Source of the DNA: Rusavskia elegans | Lineage: Eukaryota; Ascomycota; Lecanoromycetes; Teloschistales; Teloschistaceae | Assembly (NCBI GenBank): GCA_011316305.1 | Contig: SAUG01000071.1 | Location: 124,001 to 188,000 of the forward strand | Direction: 5' to 3' | Length of the DNA stretch: 64,000 nucleotides | Part shown: positions 45,901-59,126 of the stretch, one piece after another | How positions within the stretch are numbered: position 1 is the first letter of the stretch | Layout: each line of letters starts with the position of its first letter | Made by a program: the position numbers and the translations under genes | The notes under the pieces: model-generated | What the model saw: only the letters and a program-made list of their open reading frames with translations | Told to the model about the DNA's origin: nothing | The model's database searches: none

Positions 45901-48900
45901 GTGGGATGAACTGTGTGATCTTTGATGCGCATTTTGCTTTGATGATCAGATCTTGACCCTTCATACGGAAATAGAAGTGATAGCCATATAGTTCCTCGGC
46001 GGTCATGTACAGCATGCCGTCCATGTCCGAGGCGGAGACACGAAATACTTCTGCACCGAAAAGTCTGATGAAGGACTTGTGCGATGTATAAATCCTCGGG
46101 AGCATCCCAAGAGGTCTCTCATCAACAAGGAGTTCACCGCTAAGGGTATTGTAAGACACCTTCTGGGATTTAGTGTTGAGCGTTGGAGAGGTCTTCTTAG
46201 AAATCCATCGGCCCTTCTGTTGCTTGGGGTACTCCCAGGAGTCCAGAGGGCTATCGAATGCAGACCAGATCCGGGACACCGCGCGGTCTACGCTCATACC
46301 ATCTGTAGTGCTCGAAAGTCCCATAACGCGATCATAAAGCGCATGATTCAGCTTCGTGTCGCACAGCAGCAGTCTTTGTAGATCTTTTGGCAACAATTCG
46401 TCGGCGCCAGGCGTGTTAGCTTGAATCGTCATTGAAGCTGAAGTCCAGAACATCAAATCTTCAGATGTTGCCATCGACAGATGGAGAAGGTCTTTTTCGA
46501 CATCAAAAGTCATCTTGCAGAGAGCGCCCGCCCTCAGGAGGCTCTGCCGTATATTTTTGCTTTCAGTCGGATCCGTCACTGTTCGCAACGCAACCTCTAG
46601 TCCTGTAAACCACTGGAAAGTTATCAAACGGCATTTTTGAAGTAGTCCCAGTGTTTGCGTTCTCACATGATTGGTGTCTGTCAACGAGAGCGTTCGCAAG
46701 GCCAAAACAATCAAGACTTCCATTGTATGGTGGCACTGTCTGTTTGCCTGGATGGATTCGAGCATATCCTCGAGATTTGACAATAATTCTGTCGTGAAAT
46801 GGATCGACTCAAAGATGTTGTGAGCAGTGCGTAAGGTTGCGGTACCAGGTGAACGTGAACCGGCCTCCCACGCGATTTGCTTGATCAAGCTGCAGACAGA
46901 CTCGGTATTCCAAGATAGAGTGGAGGCACGCAACTCACGACAGATGTTCAGCCACTGTGTTCGCTCCCCATCAGCCCTGAGAGATCCAAATGCAATGTAC
47001 TCATGAATGCTCAAGTCCGGACTGCATTCTGTCTGAGCTGCTAAGACCTCATTCTGCGAATGGGAGGTCGAATCGACGGCGTACTGGAGGTTGAGGTAAG
47101 GCCCTTCTGCTAAAGGCAATCGACACCTCGACGTGTAAGACGGCCGTTCTTGCTGCTGACCCACCCAGCAATAACGATGGCTATCATAGAGACGCCAGTG
47201 AAGACCGTTTTTGGAGAACACGTTCTCCCATTCGATTGGGAAGTTGAACTCGCGATAGTGAGTTGCCGCGACTGACTTCAGCCTTGAAGCTAGCGTTAGC
47301 CGCGAGGCGCTGCTTTTATAATACTTATGTAGACCGGGGTATGTCGAAAGATGGTCTTCAGGTACAGTGCCGGCTGTCTCCGAACCCCTTCCAAGATCGT
47401 GGGCGAGTATCCAGGTGAGGTTTTGCCATGCAACGAAAAACTCGGGACAGCGCAAGTGGAAGACAGCTAGCCTAGACTGCGTCTGGGTTTCTGGAAGCGG
47501 CCATTCGAGAACCTTTATAGAGATTGAACTGATTTCGTTCTTGAGATCACATTTGCGGCAACTGGCATCGTCATGAATAGTGTTATCATAGCTGTCAGTT
47601 GTAGTACTGCAAACGAGACTACCCATTTCCGTGGTCAGGGCGGTGTACTGGGACGTCTTTTGCTGCCACTCTTGTTGCTTTTTCACTTTGTTGGTGTTTG
47701 CATCAGCAAGAATCTTCTGCCGAAGTTCTTGGTGCTCAGATGACTGATCAAAGTACTTATAGCTGAAGCAGTTCAAGTCATCCGCATCCGCAATAATGGG
47801 AGAGCTGCCGAATTGGGTATTGCGGTGGCGGGCCTCAATGTGCATTTGCAGTCGCCGCAAACGCTGCATCTGCGCCACTTTTGGCAATAAGAGTACGTCG
47901 AAGGTTTCAGCAGAGATTTCCGGAGAGTAACGGTGAAGCAGAGGTGCTAAAGAACCAGCAATTCTGTCCAGCGTATACCAGAGGTCTCCTAGGGTAAGTA
48001 GCATCACTGAGAGCTGGTCTGGTGATGCGTCGTATAAATCCAAAGCTAGCCTTTGGTAGTATGAGGCTGACTCGGATATTGATGTGCATTGTGTAGCAGT
48101 TGGTTGAAGCAAGGCTGTCTCCATCCAAGCGACCAGAGATTGGCCGACCCACTGTTCGTATTCAGAGAGCGCATAGATTCTTTCCGGCCGCGATAGGATG
48201 TCTTCGTTGATACAAGGTAGTCCATCGTTCTTAAACGAGATCCACTCACAATGATCAGTCGGGATCAGAAGGGCGAATTGCAATTCATGCTTAGCTTCAT
48301 GCAGAGCGGAATCAAGGGCGGCTCGGGAATTGAGAAGGGTGAGACCAGTGTCTTGCTCAAGGGTACTAAGATCGATATCTGTTGGTCGTTCTGCGTCTTT
48401 CTTCTGAAGTTCCTGCTGCATCTTGTATTGTCGTTCGGTCGCTTTGTTGATTTGCGTAATGGCAGCTTCCTGCACGAAAGGTTGGATGCTCGCGCCCAGC
48501 TTGACCACCCGCCTGGCGATTTTCATGTGAAGACATTTGCAGACGTCGAGGGCAATATCCAGATCAGCAGTGAGGTTCAAAAGATTAGTCAAGAAATAGA
48601 CAGTAAAGCTCTTGAACTGGGCGTGTGCTTGCGCTGGTTCCATGCTCCTTGCAAGAGTGGTATGGATCGCAACCCTAAGGATCAACCACAGCGTGGACCT
48701 CCGCCATGGCAATTTGCGGTGACCCCATACTACATCATCACGGATACGCTTCTGTATCTGTAATGTCTCAACCGGTGTCCCTATTGCTGCCATAGAGGCC
48801 ATTACGAGTTCGGAGACAAGACCGGGATGGCAGGTATCTCGAAATTCGGACCAGTCTTGGCCCGCTTTCCTGGACTTTGGCATCATCTCATGGACAACTT

Positions 48901-49473
48901 CAATATCCAGTCTCCTCAACATGGTAAACAGTTCGCGGCAAAATTTCTCGTCGGTGGCGATTTCTTGCGGTAATGCTACGGCATGAGCTGGAAAAATCCG
49001 CCGTAAACTGCCCTTACACTCAATGACGTCTGGTGACCGTGGAGACAACTCAAAACATTCCAAGCTGATGAACTCTTCGACGCGGCGAAAGATGATTGCT
49101 GCGTTTTGTGCGCGTATTCGAACGGGCAAGCTGTCTGAATGACCTAAGCCACTTACTACGGAGGAGTCGGTGGTTCTAACTTACCTCCAGGTCCCATGGT
49201 TGAGATAGCCTCTGTGAGCAACTTTTCGGAAAGGTCGTTAAGGAGTTTCGCAGTAGCGCAGCGTGAGAGCATTCGTTGGACTATAGTCCAGGCGGGCTTG
49301 AATTCTGGTGCACATTTCTCCAAGAAACGTCGTAGCACCGTAAGAAGCTCATCCAGAAGAGCCTTTTCGGCTTTCTCGACAAAGGCTCCCACTTCGGGTT
49401 CATGAGGTAGTTTTGGCGGAAGTACAACGTGGTTGATGATGTACTCAAGCTCGGCCTTCGAGCAGCCAGCCAT
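39906..49473 (-). CDS. giant DUF6606/DUF3638/DUF3645 protein, P-loop frameshift
   Basis: Five exons: 49473-49185, 49134-43283, 43218-41464, 41301-41221 and 41167-39906 (introns 50, 64, 162 and 53 nt), about 3,078 aa. N-terminal DUF6606 has ELEYIINHVVLPPKLP at residue 9. Around residue 2048 a DUF3638 P-loop (MGEGKSS) starts exon 3; a DESDE acidic motif near 2178 may be its Walker B. DUF3645 (AVPYRAKGVPAPTAEFGHPD) and VYLDDVHTRG-TDLKLP follow. Exons 1-2 end in phase 0 and the rest fits, but the sequence reads AAGTCTTCTCTGTAATC where conservation expects KSSV, so 2 extra bases in a TCT-type tract (43199-43204) shift the frame and cause a stop. No alternative splice site rescues it. It is either a pseudogene in this strain or a sequencing error. 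The family is annotated in places as ubiquitinyl hydrolase-like; function is unproven. Confidence 0.85.
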
Positions 49474-51204
49474 GTTGAATGTTCCCAATGATCGAGTAAT
49501 AAAAGTCTGCCGGAAGACAAAAGAAGTTCTTAAAGATACCCAGTGAGTCGAGGTGGACCTCATCAACTAGTAGAATTATAGATCGACTGGTGAACATGAG
49601 TTGGTAGCACCAGTCTTGAGGGCACATTGAAGTGTTCAACAATTAAGTGAGAGTCTGCCGCAGGATAAAAGAAGAACTTCTTCTTATAGATAACCAGTGA
49701 GGTGAGGTGAGGCGAGGCTGATCCACTAGTAAAGTTGTCGATCGACTGGTGAGTATGAGTTGCTGGTATTAGTCCCAGAGGTTGCGATATGTCTGATACT
49801 CGAGTGAATGTCTGCCGGAAGGTGAAAGAAGAACTTCTTACAGATAATCAGCGAAGTGAGGTGAGCCTAATAAGACTACTGACCGACCAGTGATTATGAT
49901 TTGGCAGCACTTATCCCAAAAATGTCTAGCCGTCCAATTCTGACAAACTGAGAGAATCGCATGATGGCACCTACACTCCATATACTATCTCATGTATTGG
50001 TGGCGGGGATCCGGTTCGACTAACGGTTGAGTTATAAATGCCCATCCCAACAGGCGAAAGGATAGTATGATCGCATGGATATTTCACACCCACCGTGGTT
50101 TCTCTGTCGTGGCTAGTCCAAGACATCAGTGCTGGCATCACGATTCAATATCCAGCAACTTATTCCTCCCTATCTTTCAAACACCCATCTGAAGCCCTCC
50201 CGGGTAGGCGATGAGAACTATCATGATATTGAGGCCCCAATCCAGGTCCGGATACCGACAGGCAAACAGCAGTCCTTCCATCGATGTCAGTGCAGGCTCC
50301 CACCATCACTCCATGATGCATGGGTTCACCGATACTCAGGGATATTGAATAAGGCGCCGTGACAGTGGTGTAAAGAAACAACTCAAGCTGACATTCCTCT
50401 CCAGAGTGGAGAAAGTGAGCTTGACACCCCACAATTTCCACCCTGCCGCGTAAGCCAAAAGCCAACAAAAGCAACCTCACCACCCGCATATTCCTCCACT
50501 GCATCATTCCAAAAGTATTTGAAATTCATGGCATCATCAAGTGAGGACAAAACCCCAGAGATCCGCGGCAGCACAGCCTCCGGAAGGTCACAGGCAAACA
50601 ACCAGTCTCTGCTTGGATCCAGAAGCGGCGGCGTCCCGGGATGGGCCCAGGATGGAGATGGGATACGTATCCTCATTGCCAGTGACATCAAATGAAATGA
50701 TAGGTATGTTGGTCTCTGGCTGTAAGCTGCACTGCAGCACAAAGGGAACCAAATGAGATATGGTATACCCCTTTTCGTGACTGTTTCTAGACACGCTGAG
50801 GGTTAAGTGGTGGAATACGAACACGAAGGGGTCTTGGCGTCTCGATGAAGTGGGATGAGATCAACCTCGACGCCAATTTTCATTCCAACAATTGCCTGAA
50901 ATATTTCTGTGAAGCTGCTATTTCAAGCTCAAGCAGTCCGCAAAGTAATGACCATGGTAGCGAGCAACATACAACAATGACTGCGTATCAGGGGCATTCA
51001 GCGGTTAAGAGGTACGTGCCCACACCTCCATCTTGACATGGTTCTGCCACAATCGTCAGCTATTTCAGCTATTGCAGTAGCCAAAGGGTGCCAGGGGTTA
51101 GACCTGATAAATCAGCATCTCGGAAGCTCAATCCCGTCTTATCTTGGGCTTTTCTGCATATTATGTCACTCACGGCCCCATTGGCAAGCTTTGAGACCAG
51201 ACAC
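49474..51204. other. intergenic, 1.7 kb, 5' of the giant gene
   Basis: This contains the tandem repeats at 49505-49935. Frames at 50,383-50,824 on the minus strand read as disordered fragments of one possible protein (for example SLDDAMNFKYFWNDAVEEY) broken over two frames; no family is recognised and it may be an eroded gene. Confidence 0.45.
49505..49935. repeat. three tandem repeats of about 150 bp
   Basis: Units start at 49505, 49653 and 49810 with GTCTGCCG, followed by AAAGAAGAACTTCTT-like blocks, AGTGAGGTGAGG, CTAGTA and GATCGACTGGTGA...ATGAGTTGG. Their period is 148-157 bp and identity is moderate. The first unit starts 32 bp upstream of the start codon at 49473, so the array probably spans the promoter or 5' UTR. 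Confidence 0.8.
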
Positions 51205-51642
51205 TCACCATCCTGCCCCGCGCCCAAAAACCCTCTGATCCATCCCACCAGGTTCCCAGATCCCAACACATCCACGCCAAACTACACCCATCACCGTCAG
51301 CAAATCCGTAACCCACAGTCCCCACTCCTCAAAACTCACCATCCCATACCTCGCCCGCGCAATCCGATCATACAAATTCTGCCCAGCAACATCATACTTC
51401 TCCACAAGTTCAGCCTCCGATAACCGATACAAAGCTTCCGCATCGAGGCCCTTCAGCTTTCTCGCGAGGTACAGGCTGTAACTGTGGTGAAAGCCTTGCC
51501 ACATCCAATATGTGATTAGATAATCCTGGACCGCGCTGGCGTTGCTGTTGGGAGGTGGGACCGAGGGTAAATCCGGCAGTGGGTCGTAGGATACGATATC
51601 TTCAAAGAGGTCTGGGACGACTTCTGATGTGGTGGTCGGCAT
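51205..51642 (-). CDS. hypothetical protein, 145 aa
   Basis: The start ATG at 51642 gives MPTTTSEVVPDLFEDIVSYDPLPDLP, then a Trp/Tyr-rich helical part (YLITYWMWQGFHHSYSLYLARKL) and DAEALYRLSEAELVEKYDV. No domain is recognised. The C-terminal 30 residues (after TVMG) may be read-through of an intron, since a GTAGTT donor lies there. Codon use looks like real coding sequence. Confidence 0.5.
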   Translation of the reverse strand: MPTTTSEVVPDLFEDIVSYDPLPDLPSVPPPNSNASAVQDYLITYWMWQGFHHSYSLYLARKLKGLDAEALYRLSEAELVEKYDVAGQNLYDRIARARYGMVSFEEWGLWVTDLLTVMGVVWRGCVGIWEPGGMDQRVFGRGAGW

Positions 51643-52390
51643 TTTGGTGTGCGAGGGAGGGCGATTAGACTCTGGGCTTCTTTATTATACGGACCCGATT
51701 GATCAGGGGTAGGGGAGAAGAGAATACTTCAGGTGAGGAAGTGGGTACGATGGAAAATATATTTTCAATCGGCGAAGAACGAAAAAGCCGCGTGTGCAAC
51801 AATCGTAGAAGAGTATGCGTTTCACGAAGGAAATGTTGGAGAAAAAGTAAAACTCATGATGGTAAGTAGAGAGGGAGTTATCCATGGAATCCTTACCTTA
51901 CCTTACACTTCACAAATCCAGCTAGGTAGGTAGTGGTGTGCAACAAAACGAGCGCATCACGTGCAAGTATCCATCCGGTGGTACCACCAAACCGAGGAAC
52001 GATCCCTATGCATTACTACTCACACTGAAAGACTCAATTGTACACAGCTCAATTGGAGGCAGAATTGTTCACGGATTGAGAGTGCCAATTAAGATGTTAA
52101 TGGAAGCCTGGCGTACGGAGGATGGCACCAACAGTTCAGAATACACGCTAAAGCTCTTAGGGGTGCGCTCCCGGTAACCCAGGCGACCGTAGGCTACGGT
52201 CGGCTTTTAGCGTATATTCTGGACTTTTGGTGCCATCCTCCGTAGAGCCAATTGTACAAAAAGAATGTTCCACTCCTTCCGCCCTCGGCACTACATACCC
52301 AGAGCACATTCTTAATTCCATCCAGACAGGCGCGCTTACAACCCCAGCACCCCGATCGTGCACCATTCACGGGGCATTTTTCATTCCTAT
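51643..52390. other. intergenic with inverted repeat
   Basis: The 5' flank of the hypothetical gene, then a long hairpin at 52113-52245. No gene. Confidence 0.5.
52113..52245. repeat. inverted repeat with arms of about 40 bp
   Basis: The left arm (52113-52153, TACGGAGGATGGCACCAACA and on) is the reverse complement of the right arm (52205-52245) with few mismatches. The loop is about 50 bp. It could be a short foldback element; no target duplication was identified. Confidence 0.75.
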
Positions 52391-52576
52391 TCATAGGCCC
52401 AGATTGACACGGGACGGAAACGCTAGGGGCCTGGGTGGGTCTGGAGGTGTGTTTCGAAACATGCAGGTGGTGCTTTGTGGCGTCCTGGGGAAATCACGGC
52501 ATTGTTCGCAGATGCTCGGTGGGGATTTCAGTGGGTCGGTCGAGGTTCTTGGGTCAGATGATGGGTCCGTCGCCAT
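52391..52576 (-). CDS. possible small Cys-containing protein (uncertain)
   Basis: An open frame of 61 aa from ATG 52576 contains CEQCRDFPR and TCMFRNTPPDPPRPLAF. A neighbouring frame further down (52394-52194) has CPVNGARSGCWGCKRACLDG. The two together look like a cysteine-rich protein broken by a frame change. It may be an eroded gene or chance. Confidence 0.25.
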   Translation of the reverse strand: MATDPSSDPRTSTDPLKSPPSICEQCRDFPRTPQSTTCMFRNTPPDPPRPLAFPSRVNLGL

Positions 52577-52812
52577 TTCGGAGGCCTTGGACTTGGAGTG
52601 AGGATACCAGGTGGATTAAGTATGAGCTGAGAGCGGGATTATTGCGGGAAAAATGAAAACGGAAGAATTTGAACGTAGTACTCTGTTTGAAATATTTACT
52701 CGAACAGTATGAAGCCATCGCTGAGAAGCAGCAGATGGGTAAATGCTAGCTGGAGAATTGTAAAAATGCAATGTCGCTCATGCTCATGCTCATAATCATC
52801 ATCATGCTGTCT
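52577..52812. other. intergenic spacer
   Basis: Nothing recognised. Confidence 0.4.
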
Positions 52813-53695
52813 TCAAGATCGTATCCAGTGGTTGTAATGGCCCGGCACCTTCATCCTGCACTTTTCGCAATCTGCTCGATAGCCCATCGATATCGACATC
52901 TTTCCCTTGGCTGGACTTGAACCCGAGCCCCACATCTTATTCGTCTTGAACGGTATCTGGGCGGCGGCAGACTTAGGCGCCATTTCCAGACGACCCAGCA
53001 TGCCACCCATGCCGTCCGGATCATCCATCGCCTCATCCTCACTAATAGGAGTCGGTAACCTCCGACGCCGCAGGAAGAGATCATGTGCCACTTCCTGCTG
53101 CGTTGGTACATCGTGATCCGGGACGTCCGTGTTCATGTTCCTGTCTGCCTGGCTGAAGTAGCCGTAGATTGGCGTGGGGATGCGGCCGCCGTTATTGACT
53201 TCTTTGGGGTTGTAGAAGAGTGTCTGTGGTGCAATGGTGCATGGGGATGGCTGGGAGGATTCGATGGACTGACAGGGCTGAGGTGACTCGGCGGGCTCGG
53301 AGCAATCCATTTCCACGTCGAAGTCTCGGGGTTCTTGAATGTGGATGGTGGAATTCAGGGTAAGTTGTTGTGATCTTTCTCGAAGGGGTGATCGGAAAGG
53401 GTTCTTGAGTTCGCCTTCATCTTCGGACGTTTCGACCGGCGTCAGGGCGGGGGTAAGGAGAGGCTGGGGTAGTCGTCGTGGGGATTGTGCGAAATGTGCG
53501 AATTGGGAAACAGTAGGGGTGTGCTTGGTGGTAGGAGAAGTGCGAAAGGGCAGAGCACGAGGTTTCTGGGATGAAGATGTAAGTATGGCTGTGCCCCACA
53601 AACATGTTGGTGATGATGTTTACCTTGTGATCCCGGACTTCAGGTTGCCAATCGAGCTCGTCTTCGTCTCTGGCACGTTTCCGTGATTCGAACAT
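52813..53695 (-). CDS. conserved hypothetical protein with CxxC tail
   Basis: Exons 53695-53624 and 53565-52813 (intron 58 nt, GTAAAC...CCCAG, phase 0) give 274 aa. Exon 1, MFESRKRARDEDELDWQPEVRDHK, joins exon 2 at KPRALPF. Most of the chain is Ser/Pro-rich with TPALTPVETSEDEGE and FNPKEV/YGYFSQ short motifs, suggesting phosphorylated disordered regions. The C-terminus ends in MGYRADCEKCRMKVPGHYNHW, a short CxxC segment possibly with a histidine ligand pair (GHYNH), a likely metal-binding or interaction tail. No family name is known to me. The intron is required, as the frame otherwise breaks. Confidence 0.65.
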
Positions 53696-54684
53696 GTTGG
53701 TTGTAGAATGAGAAATCGAAAGGCTGTTACTGGCGGTGTGGGAGAGAGAGAGGGCGAGGCTGAAAAAGAGTGGAGGGTGCAGGATGTTGAGTGAAGCTGA
53801 AGGTCTGGAGCACGGTGGGATGCTGGTCTACTTCAACAAGGCCTCATTTCGCATAGAGCCGAGCAGCTAGGATGATTAGGTTGCTGAGCATGCCAAAGAG
53901 TGAAGACCAAGGTTGACGGGCGGGAAGTGCAGCGGTGGTGTAGAAGCAAACAGGAAGTGGCGAGAGCTGCGACAGGCGCCAAGGCGAAGGATCCTCGTCA
54001 TTCATGCACAAGATCGAAAGACCCACGTCGAGTCTGAAACAACTTCGGACGATAGCTGCATGCCACTAGAAGACGCCAAGAGAGCCACATTTGTTCCATG
54101 CAACCTCTCAACGTGATTGCCTGCTTCTACAGTTCTGATGCAGTGTGCTTGGATCTTGTGGTCCGTTTGCTTGGTACTGTGGAGAAACATGCTCCGGATG
54201 GTTGCTGCATCAGGTACTCCACTACTCGGATGAGTGAATGCAGAGTGATTTCCCACAATGGAAATGTAGCAGTTGGCCAGTTGTGGACAGAGCGATACGC
54301 CTTAGGGTAAGGTATTGAAACAAGCTCTCCAGGTGCGGAAGGCTCCCAGCAAGTGCCCAGAATGGGCGGACGTTGCCTGTGTCTATTTTCGGAGAGGAAA
54401 CAGCAGCCGTTTGACCAGGACCAGGACCGGACTTTGTATCAGAAAGATCCGACCAATGGGAGACGATCCAACAGCCGCGTGTGGCGCCATTGTGGTGCGC
54501 ACAATCTTCTTGATCGGCGTCATTTTCACCGAGCTTCACCGCCGTCGTGATTAGTCATTAAACAACCTAGTGCTGATCTTCTCATCTTGCTTCTGATTCA
54601 TCTTCCTTTGAATAGCCCAGCAGCCATCAGGGATTACCGGTGGAAGCCATCTGAGAAACTAAACATACATCATCTCACTTGGCC
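53696..54684. other. intergenic, 1 kb, divergent
   Basis: This lies between divergent genes (hypothetical on minus, DAHP synthase on plus) and presumably holds both promoters. Open frames at 53,844-54,554 show nothing familiar. Confidence 0.5.
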
Positions 54685-55959
<1,275 letters not shown>

Positions 55960-56802
55960 ATTTCGTGATATGATGTGTTGTGAGGGAAGCGAATTACATG
56001 AGGGACGATTTCGGAAAAAGCTGGATGAATTGAACGGACGCTGGAAGCTGGCGTTGGGGAATTGAGAGATGAAATGATGTGGATTACATAAGGTTGATTT
56101 CAGGGAATTAAATTTGAGGTGGAAAGACGGAAAAGTTGGACGAATTCTTATAGATTTTAGAGATATTATATTCGAATGCTTAGACAGAAAGGGGTTTTAG
56201 CTTCTCCGTCTATACCTAACCATCCTCTTCCCCAACCTTCAAACCGTCAGCAGCATTAGCGGATGCTGTAAGGACGCGATGTTCGACAGCTAAATTCAAG
56301 CTGGACCTGGGGAGCAGAAAAAGGGGATGGAGAAATTCATGACACATTTCTCAGAAAAAACAACCATCAAGCCTATCCATCCAAAAACCACCGTCAATTT
56401 CCAAAAAAAAAAAGAAAAAGTAGCTCTCCTGTTCTGCCATCGAAAGAAAGTATTATATGTACCTCGCGTACGTACCAGCCACTACAACTATGAGAAATCT
56501 CCAAATCGTACACGCATCGTACAACAAACACCAATAGCCCCTTGCTTGGTTGCCCTGACCTTCCATCCATCCATCCATCCATTCATCCATCCATCCATCC
56601 ATCGATTGCATGTAGCATTAATCCCAACCCCATCATACCGATTCCCAATCCTTTCCAAAAACTGTGCCCCAGTCAGATCATCACCGCCATAACCGATCCG
56701 AATCCAAACCATACAAGTCACTATACCACCCCACCTCAGCTCCTAGGTCGTATTTCTTTACCCAAATCCCCACGCCTCCTTCCAAGCTTGATAGGTAGCC
56801 CA
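55960..56802. other. convergent intergenic region
   Basis: 3' flanks of the DAHP synthase and membrane-protein genes. A CCAT microsatellite lies at 56563-56603. Confidence 0.5.
56563..56603. repeat. CCAT microsatellite
   Basis: About ten CCAT units with one ATTC interruption. Confidence 0.85.
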
Positions 56803-58377
56803 TCACCAAAACCTCCATCTCCACCCCTTCCCTTTCTTGCTCTTCACCTTCTTCTCCTTCCCATCCACCGCTGCCGCAGGACCAACCCACCTCTCTACAT
56901 CCACGCCTCTTATCATCCTCTTGAGCCATTTTTCTGCAAGACTATCTCTTTCTTCCGAACCACCTCTTAAGCCGCCTTGTAGCCCCACTTTCGTGTTTGC
57001 CCTGGAGGAAAGACGAGGTGGATGAGGAGGGGAAGGAGGATCAGCAGTGGGAGCAGTAGCAGTGGGAACAGTAGCATTAGCAGCGGCAGAGGGAGCAACA
57101 ACATCACTACCACCACCACCACCACCACTGCTAACACTGCCTTCCACTTCCTTCACCAACGGCGATCCCTTCTGTCTCGGACTGTCCCTCATGGGTCCTA
57201 CATGCAATACTGTAATAGGATCACTCAACATCGGCTTCCTACTCCGAGCTCCGTCGCGCGGGATAGCGGGCGGTAGATTCCCATAATCGATTTCTTCTTC
57301 ATTGTCATCTCCATCCAAGGTCTCCGTTTCCCCATCTATCTCCTTCCCCGCATCTGGCACAAACAAAGTCGGGGCGGGAAAACCGAGGTAGGCCTCGATT
57401 TCTTTGTCCAGTTCTGCGAGGCGGATGGGATCGCGGGCCTTGTGCTTTGGTGGGCGGGGAGGAAGTGAGGGGATAGGGGGTGGTGGATAGGTAGGTGCGG
57501 AGGATTGGATGGGTGGTGGAGTAGGAGGGACATCGCGTAGCCAGGTGCTGACGCGGCGCCTGACCTTTTCCTGGCGCTGGAGTTCGTTTTCGAGGAAAAG
57601 TTGGAGGGCGGCGGCTGTGCTGGTGGAGTCTCGTTGTCGATCATGTTGTGTATGCATTGTGGGTTCGGGAGCCAAGTTCACATCTTCAAGGGCTCTAGGG
57701 CCATTGTTGGAGCCTGCGATACGAGCGGAGGCTGTGGTTAAAGGGATGCGAGATACCACGATAGAACGGCGGGGACCGCGGAACCGATGCTCTTGTTCTT
57801 CCCAATTGCTGACGGCTCCGCGGAAGGTGGTGACGCGTGCGGGGAGATGGCCGAGCTCGATGTTGTTGTCATTGTGGGTTGGTGAAGTTGGAGAGCGGAG
57901 CTCCTCATTGAGTGAGGGTCTTTGGCGTTCAATGTACTTGATGTAGACGAGGATGACGCTTGCCACGCTAGCGGCAACAGAGAGAATGATACCGAGATAG
58001 TAGCTTGGATTGATGCGCTTTGGTGGGTTGCTCATGGCTGCTGTGATGATGAGGACGAGAAGTGTTGTGAGAACGATGATGGAGATGTGGAGGATTGCTG
58101 CGGATAGGATGAAATGAAGGTTCCTTTTGGCGAATGAGTGTTGACGGGTATGTTGTATTGCAAGCGATGGTATCTGTGGGGGTCGAACAGTGTGAGCAAT
58201 GTCGGTACGAGCTGCAAGCAAGAGGGATGCTTGGGAGTGCTTTGGAAACAAGGCCTGGGAAGGAGAGTCGGACGGTAGAAGGGTAGTAAAAGACCGAGCC
58301 GTCCATGAATTGGGAGACCGTGGGTCTAGATCGAAGACGGAAGGGGCCGTTGGGACTGTAAGGACAGGAGATGCCAT
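56803..58377 (-). CDS. two-pass membrane protein with proline-rich tail
   Basis: A single exon, 524 aa, from ATG 58377 (MASPVLTVPTAPSVFDLDPR). The upstream extension starts at a non-ATG codon. Hydrophobic segments at about 88-114 and 126-147 are likely transmembrane helices with a short loop. The long cytosol-like C-terminus has proline-rich stretches (PPTPPPIQSS, YPPPPIPSLPPRPPK), an acidic DGDDNEEEIDYG block, a polyglycine run and a basic end (KEKKVKSKKGKGWRWRFW). Such proteins may scaffold SH3 or WW partners at a membrane; no named family is recognised. Confidence 0.65.
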   Translation of the reverse strand: MASPVLTVPTAPSVFDLDPRSPNSWTARSFTTLLPSDSPSQALFPKHSQASLLLAARTDIAHTVRPPQIPSLAIQHTRQHSFAKRNLHFILSAAILHISIIVLTTLLVLIITAAMSNPPKRINPSYYLGIILSVAASVASVILVYIKYIERQRPSLNEELRSPTSPTHNDNNIELGHLPARVTTFRGAVSNWEEQEHRFRGPRRSIVVSRIPLTTASARIAGSNNGPRALEDVNLAPEPTMHTQHDRQRDSTSTAAALQLFLENELQRQEKVRRRVSTWLRDVPPTPPPIQSSAPTYPPPPIPSLPPRPPKHKARDPIRLAELDKEIEAYLGFPAPTLFVPDAGKEIDGETETLDGDDNEEEIDYGNLPPAIPRDGARSRKPMLSDPITVLHVGPMRDSPRQKGSPLVKEVEGSVSSGGGGGGSDVVAPSAAANATVPTATAPTADPPSPPHPPRLSSRANTKVGLQGGLRGGSEERDSLAEKWLKRMIRGVDVERWVGPAAAVDGKEKKVKSKKGKGWRWRFW

Positions 58378-59126
58378 GTCAGATGGAACGATTGACCTTG
58401 AACAAGAACATGTGACAATGGTTTGTGGGAAGCTTCCAGTTGCTGGACGAGGCTGCTTCGGGCATGGGATTAGCAACGGTTCAGAATGGGCTTGGCTCCA
58501 ATTATCATCTCATGGTAGGACGGGGGCCAACAAGGTAGTAGCAAGACATACCACAGTCAATGGACGGCGATCCTCTAAAGTTGAGCTTGTGTCGTTATCC
58601 GGGGAAGGAAACAACCACAAAGCCGTAGGGAGCCCCTTTGATAGGGACGAATATGCCTAGTATAGTTTGGTCCGATCTTTTTACTGACCGGGGAAAGCGG
58701 CAACGTATTAAGGGGAATCTCATGACCAACAATTTCGAAGCCAGTACCTCAGCTTACCCAGCATAACAGCAGCAGAAGGAAGGTGTATCTACCGAACAAA
58801 GCTCCTAAAGCAAGGATAGCAGGACATTGGTGACCTGCAAAAGAATGACTTTGCTAGAGTAGCCGGCTTACCATGCAAAGAACGTTGAAGGCAACGACAT
58901 TGAGGATGAGGAATGGTAGAGAGTCCAGTATGAGCAGGCGGAACAATTTGGACCTCGGCGGTACCATGCTCTCGGGAGTCGCTGATGAATGAAATGCTCC
59001 CTCGTGACCCAGCTGGTGAAGACGTCACGAAAGGCTACGAGACGAGGAAACATCAAGCTTGAATCGTGAGAAAATACGGAGGACGGAGGATGATTATGAT
59101 GTCGATGAAAGAAAGAAAGAGACATT
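58378..59126. other. intergenic spacer
   Basis: This holds the promoter of the membrane-protein gene and the 3' flank of the NOL8-like gene. No feature is recognised. Confidence 0.45.
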
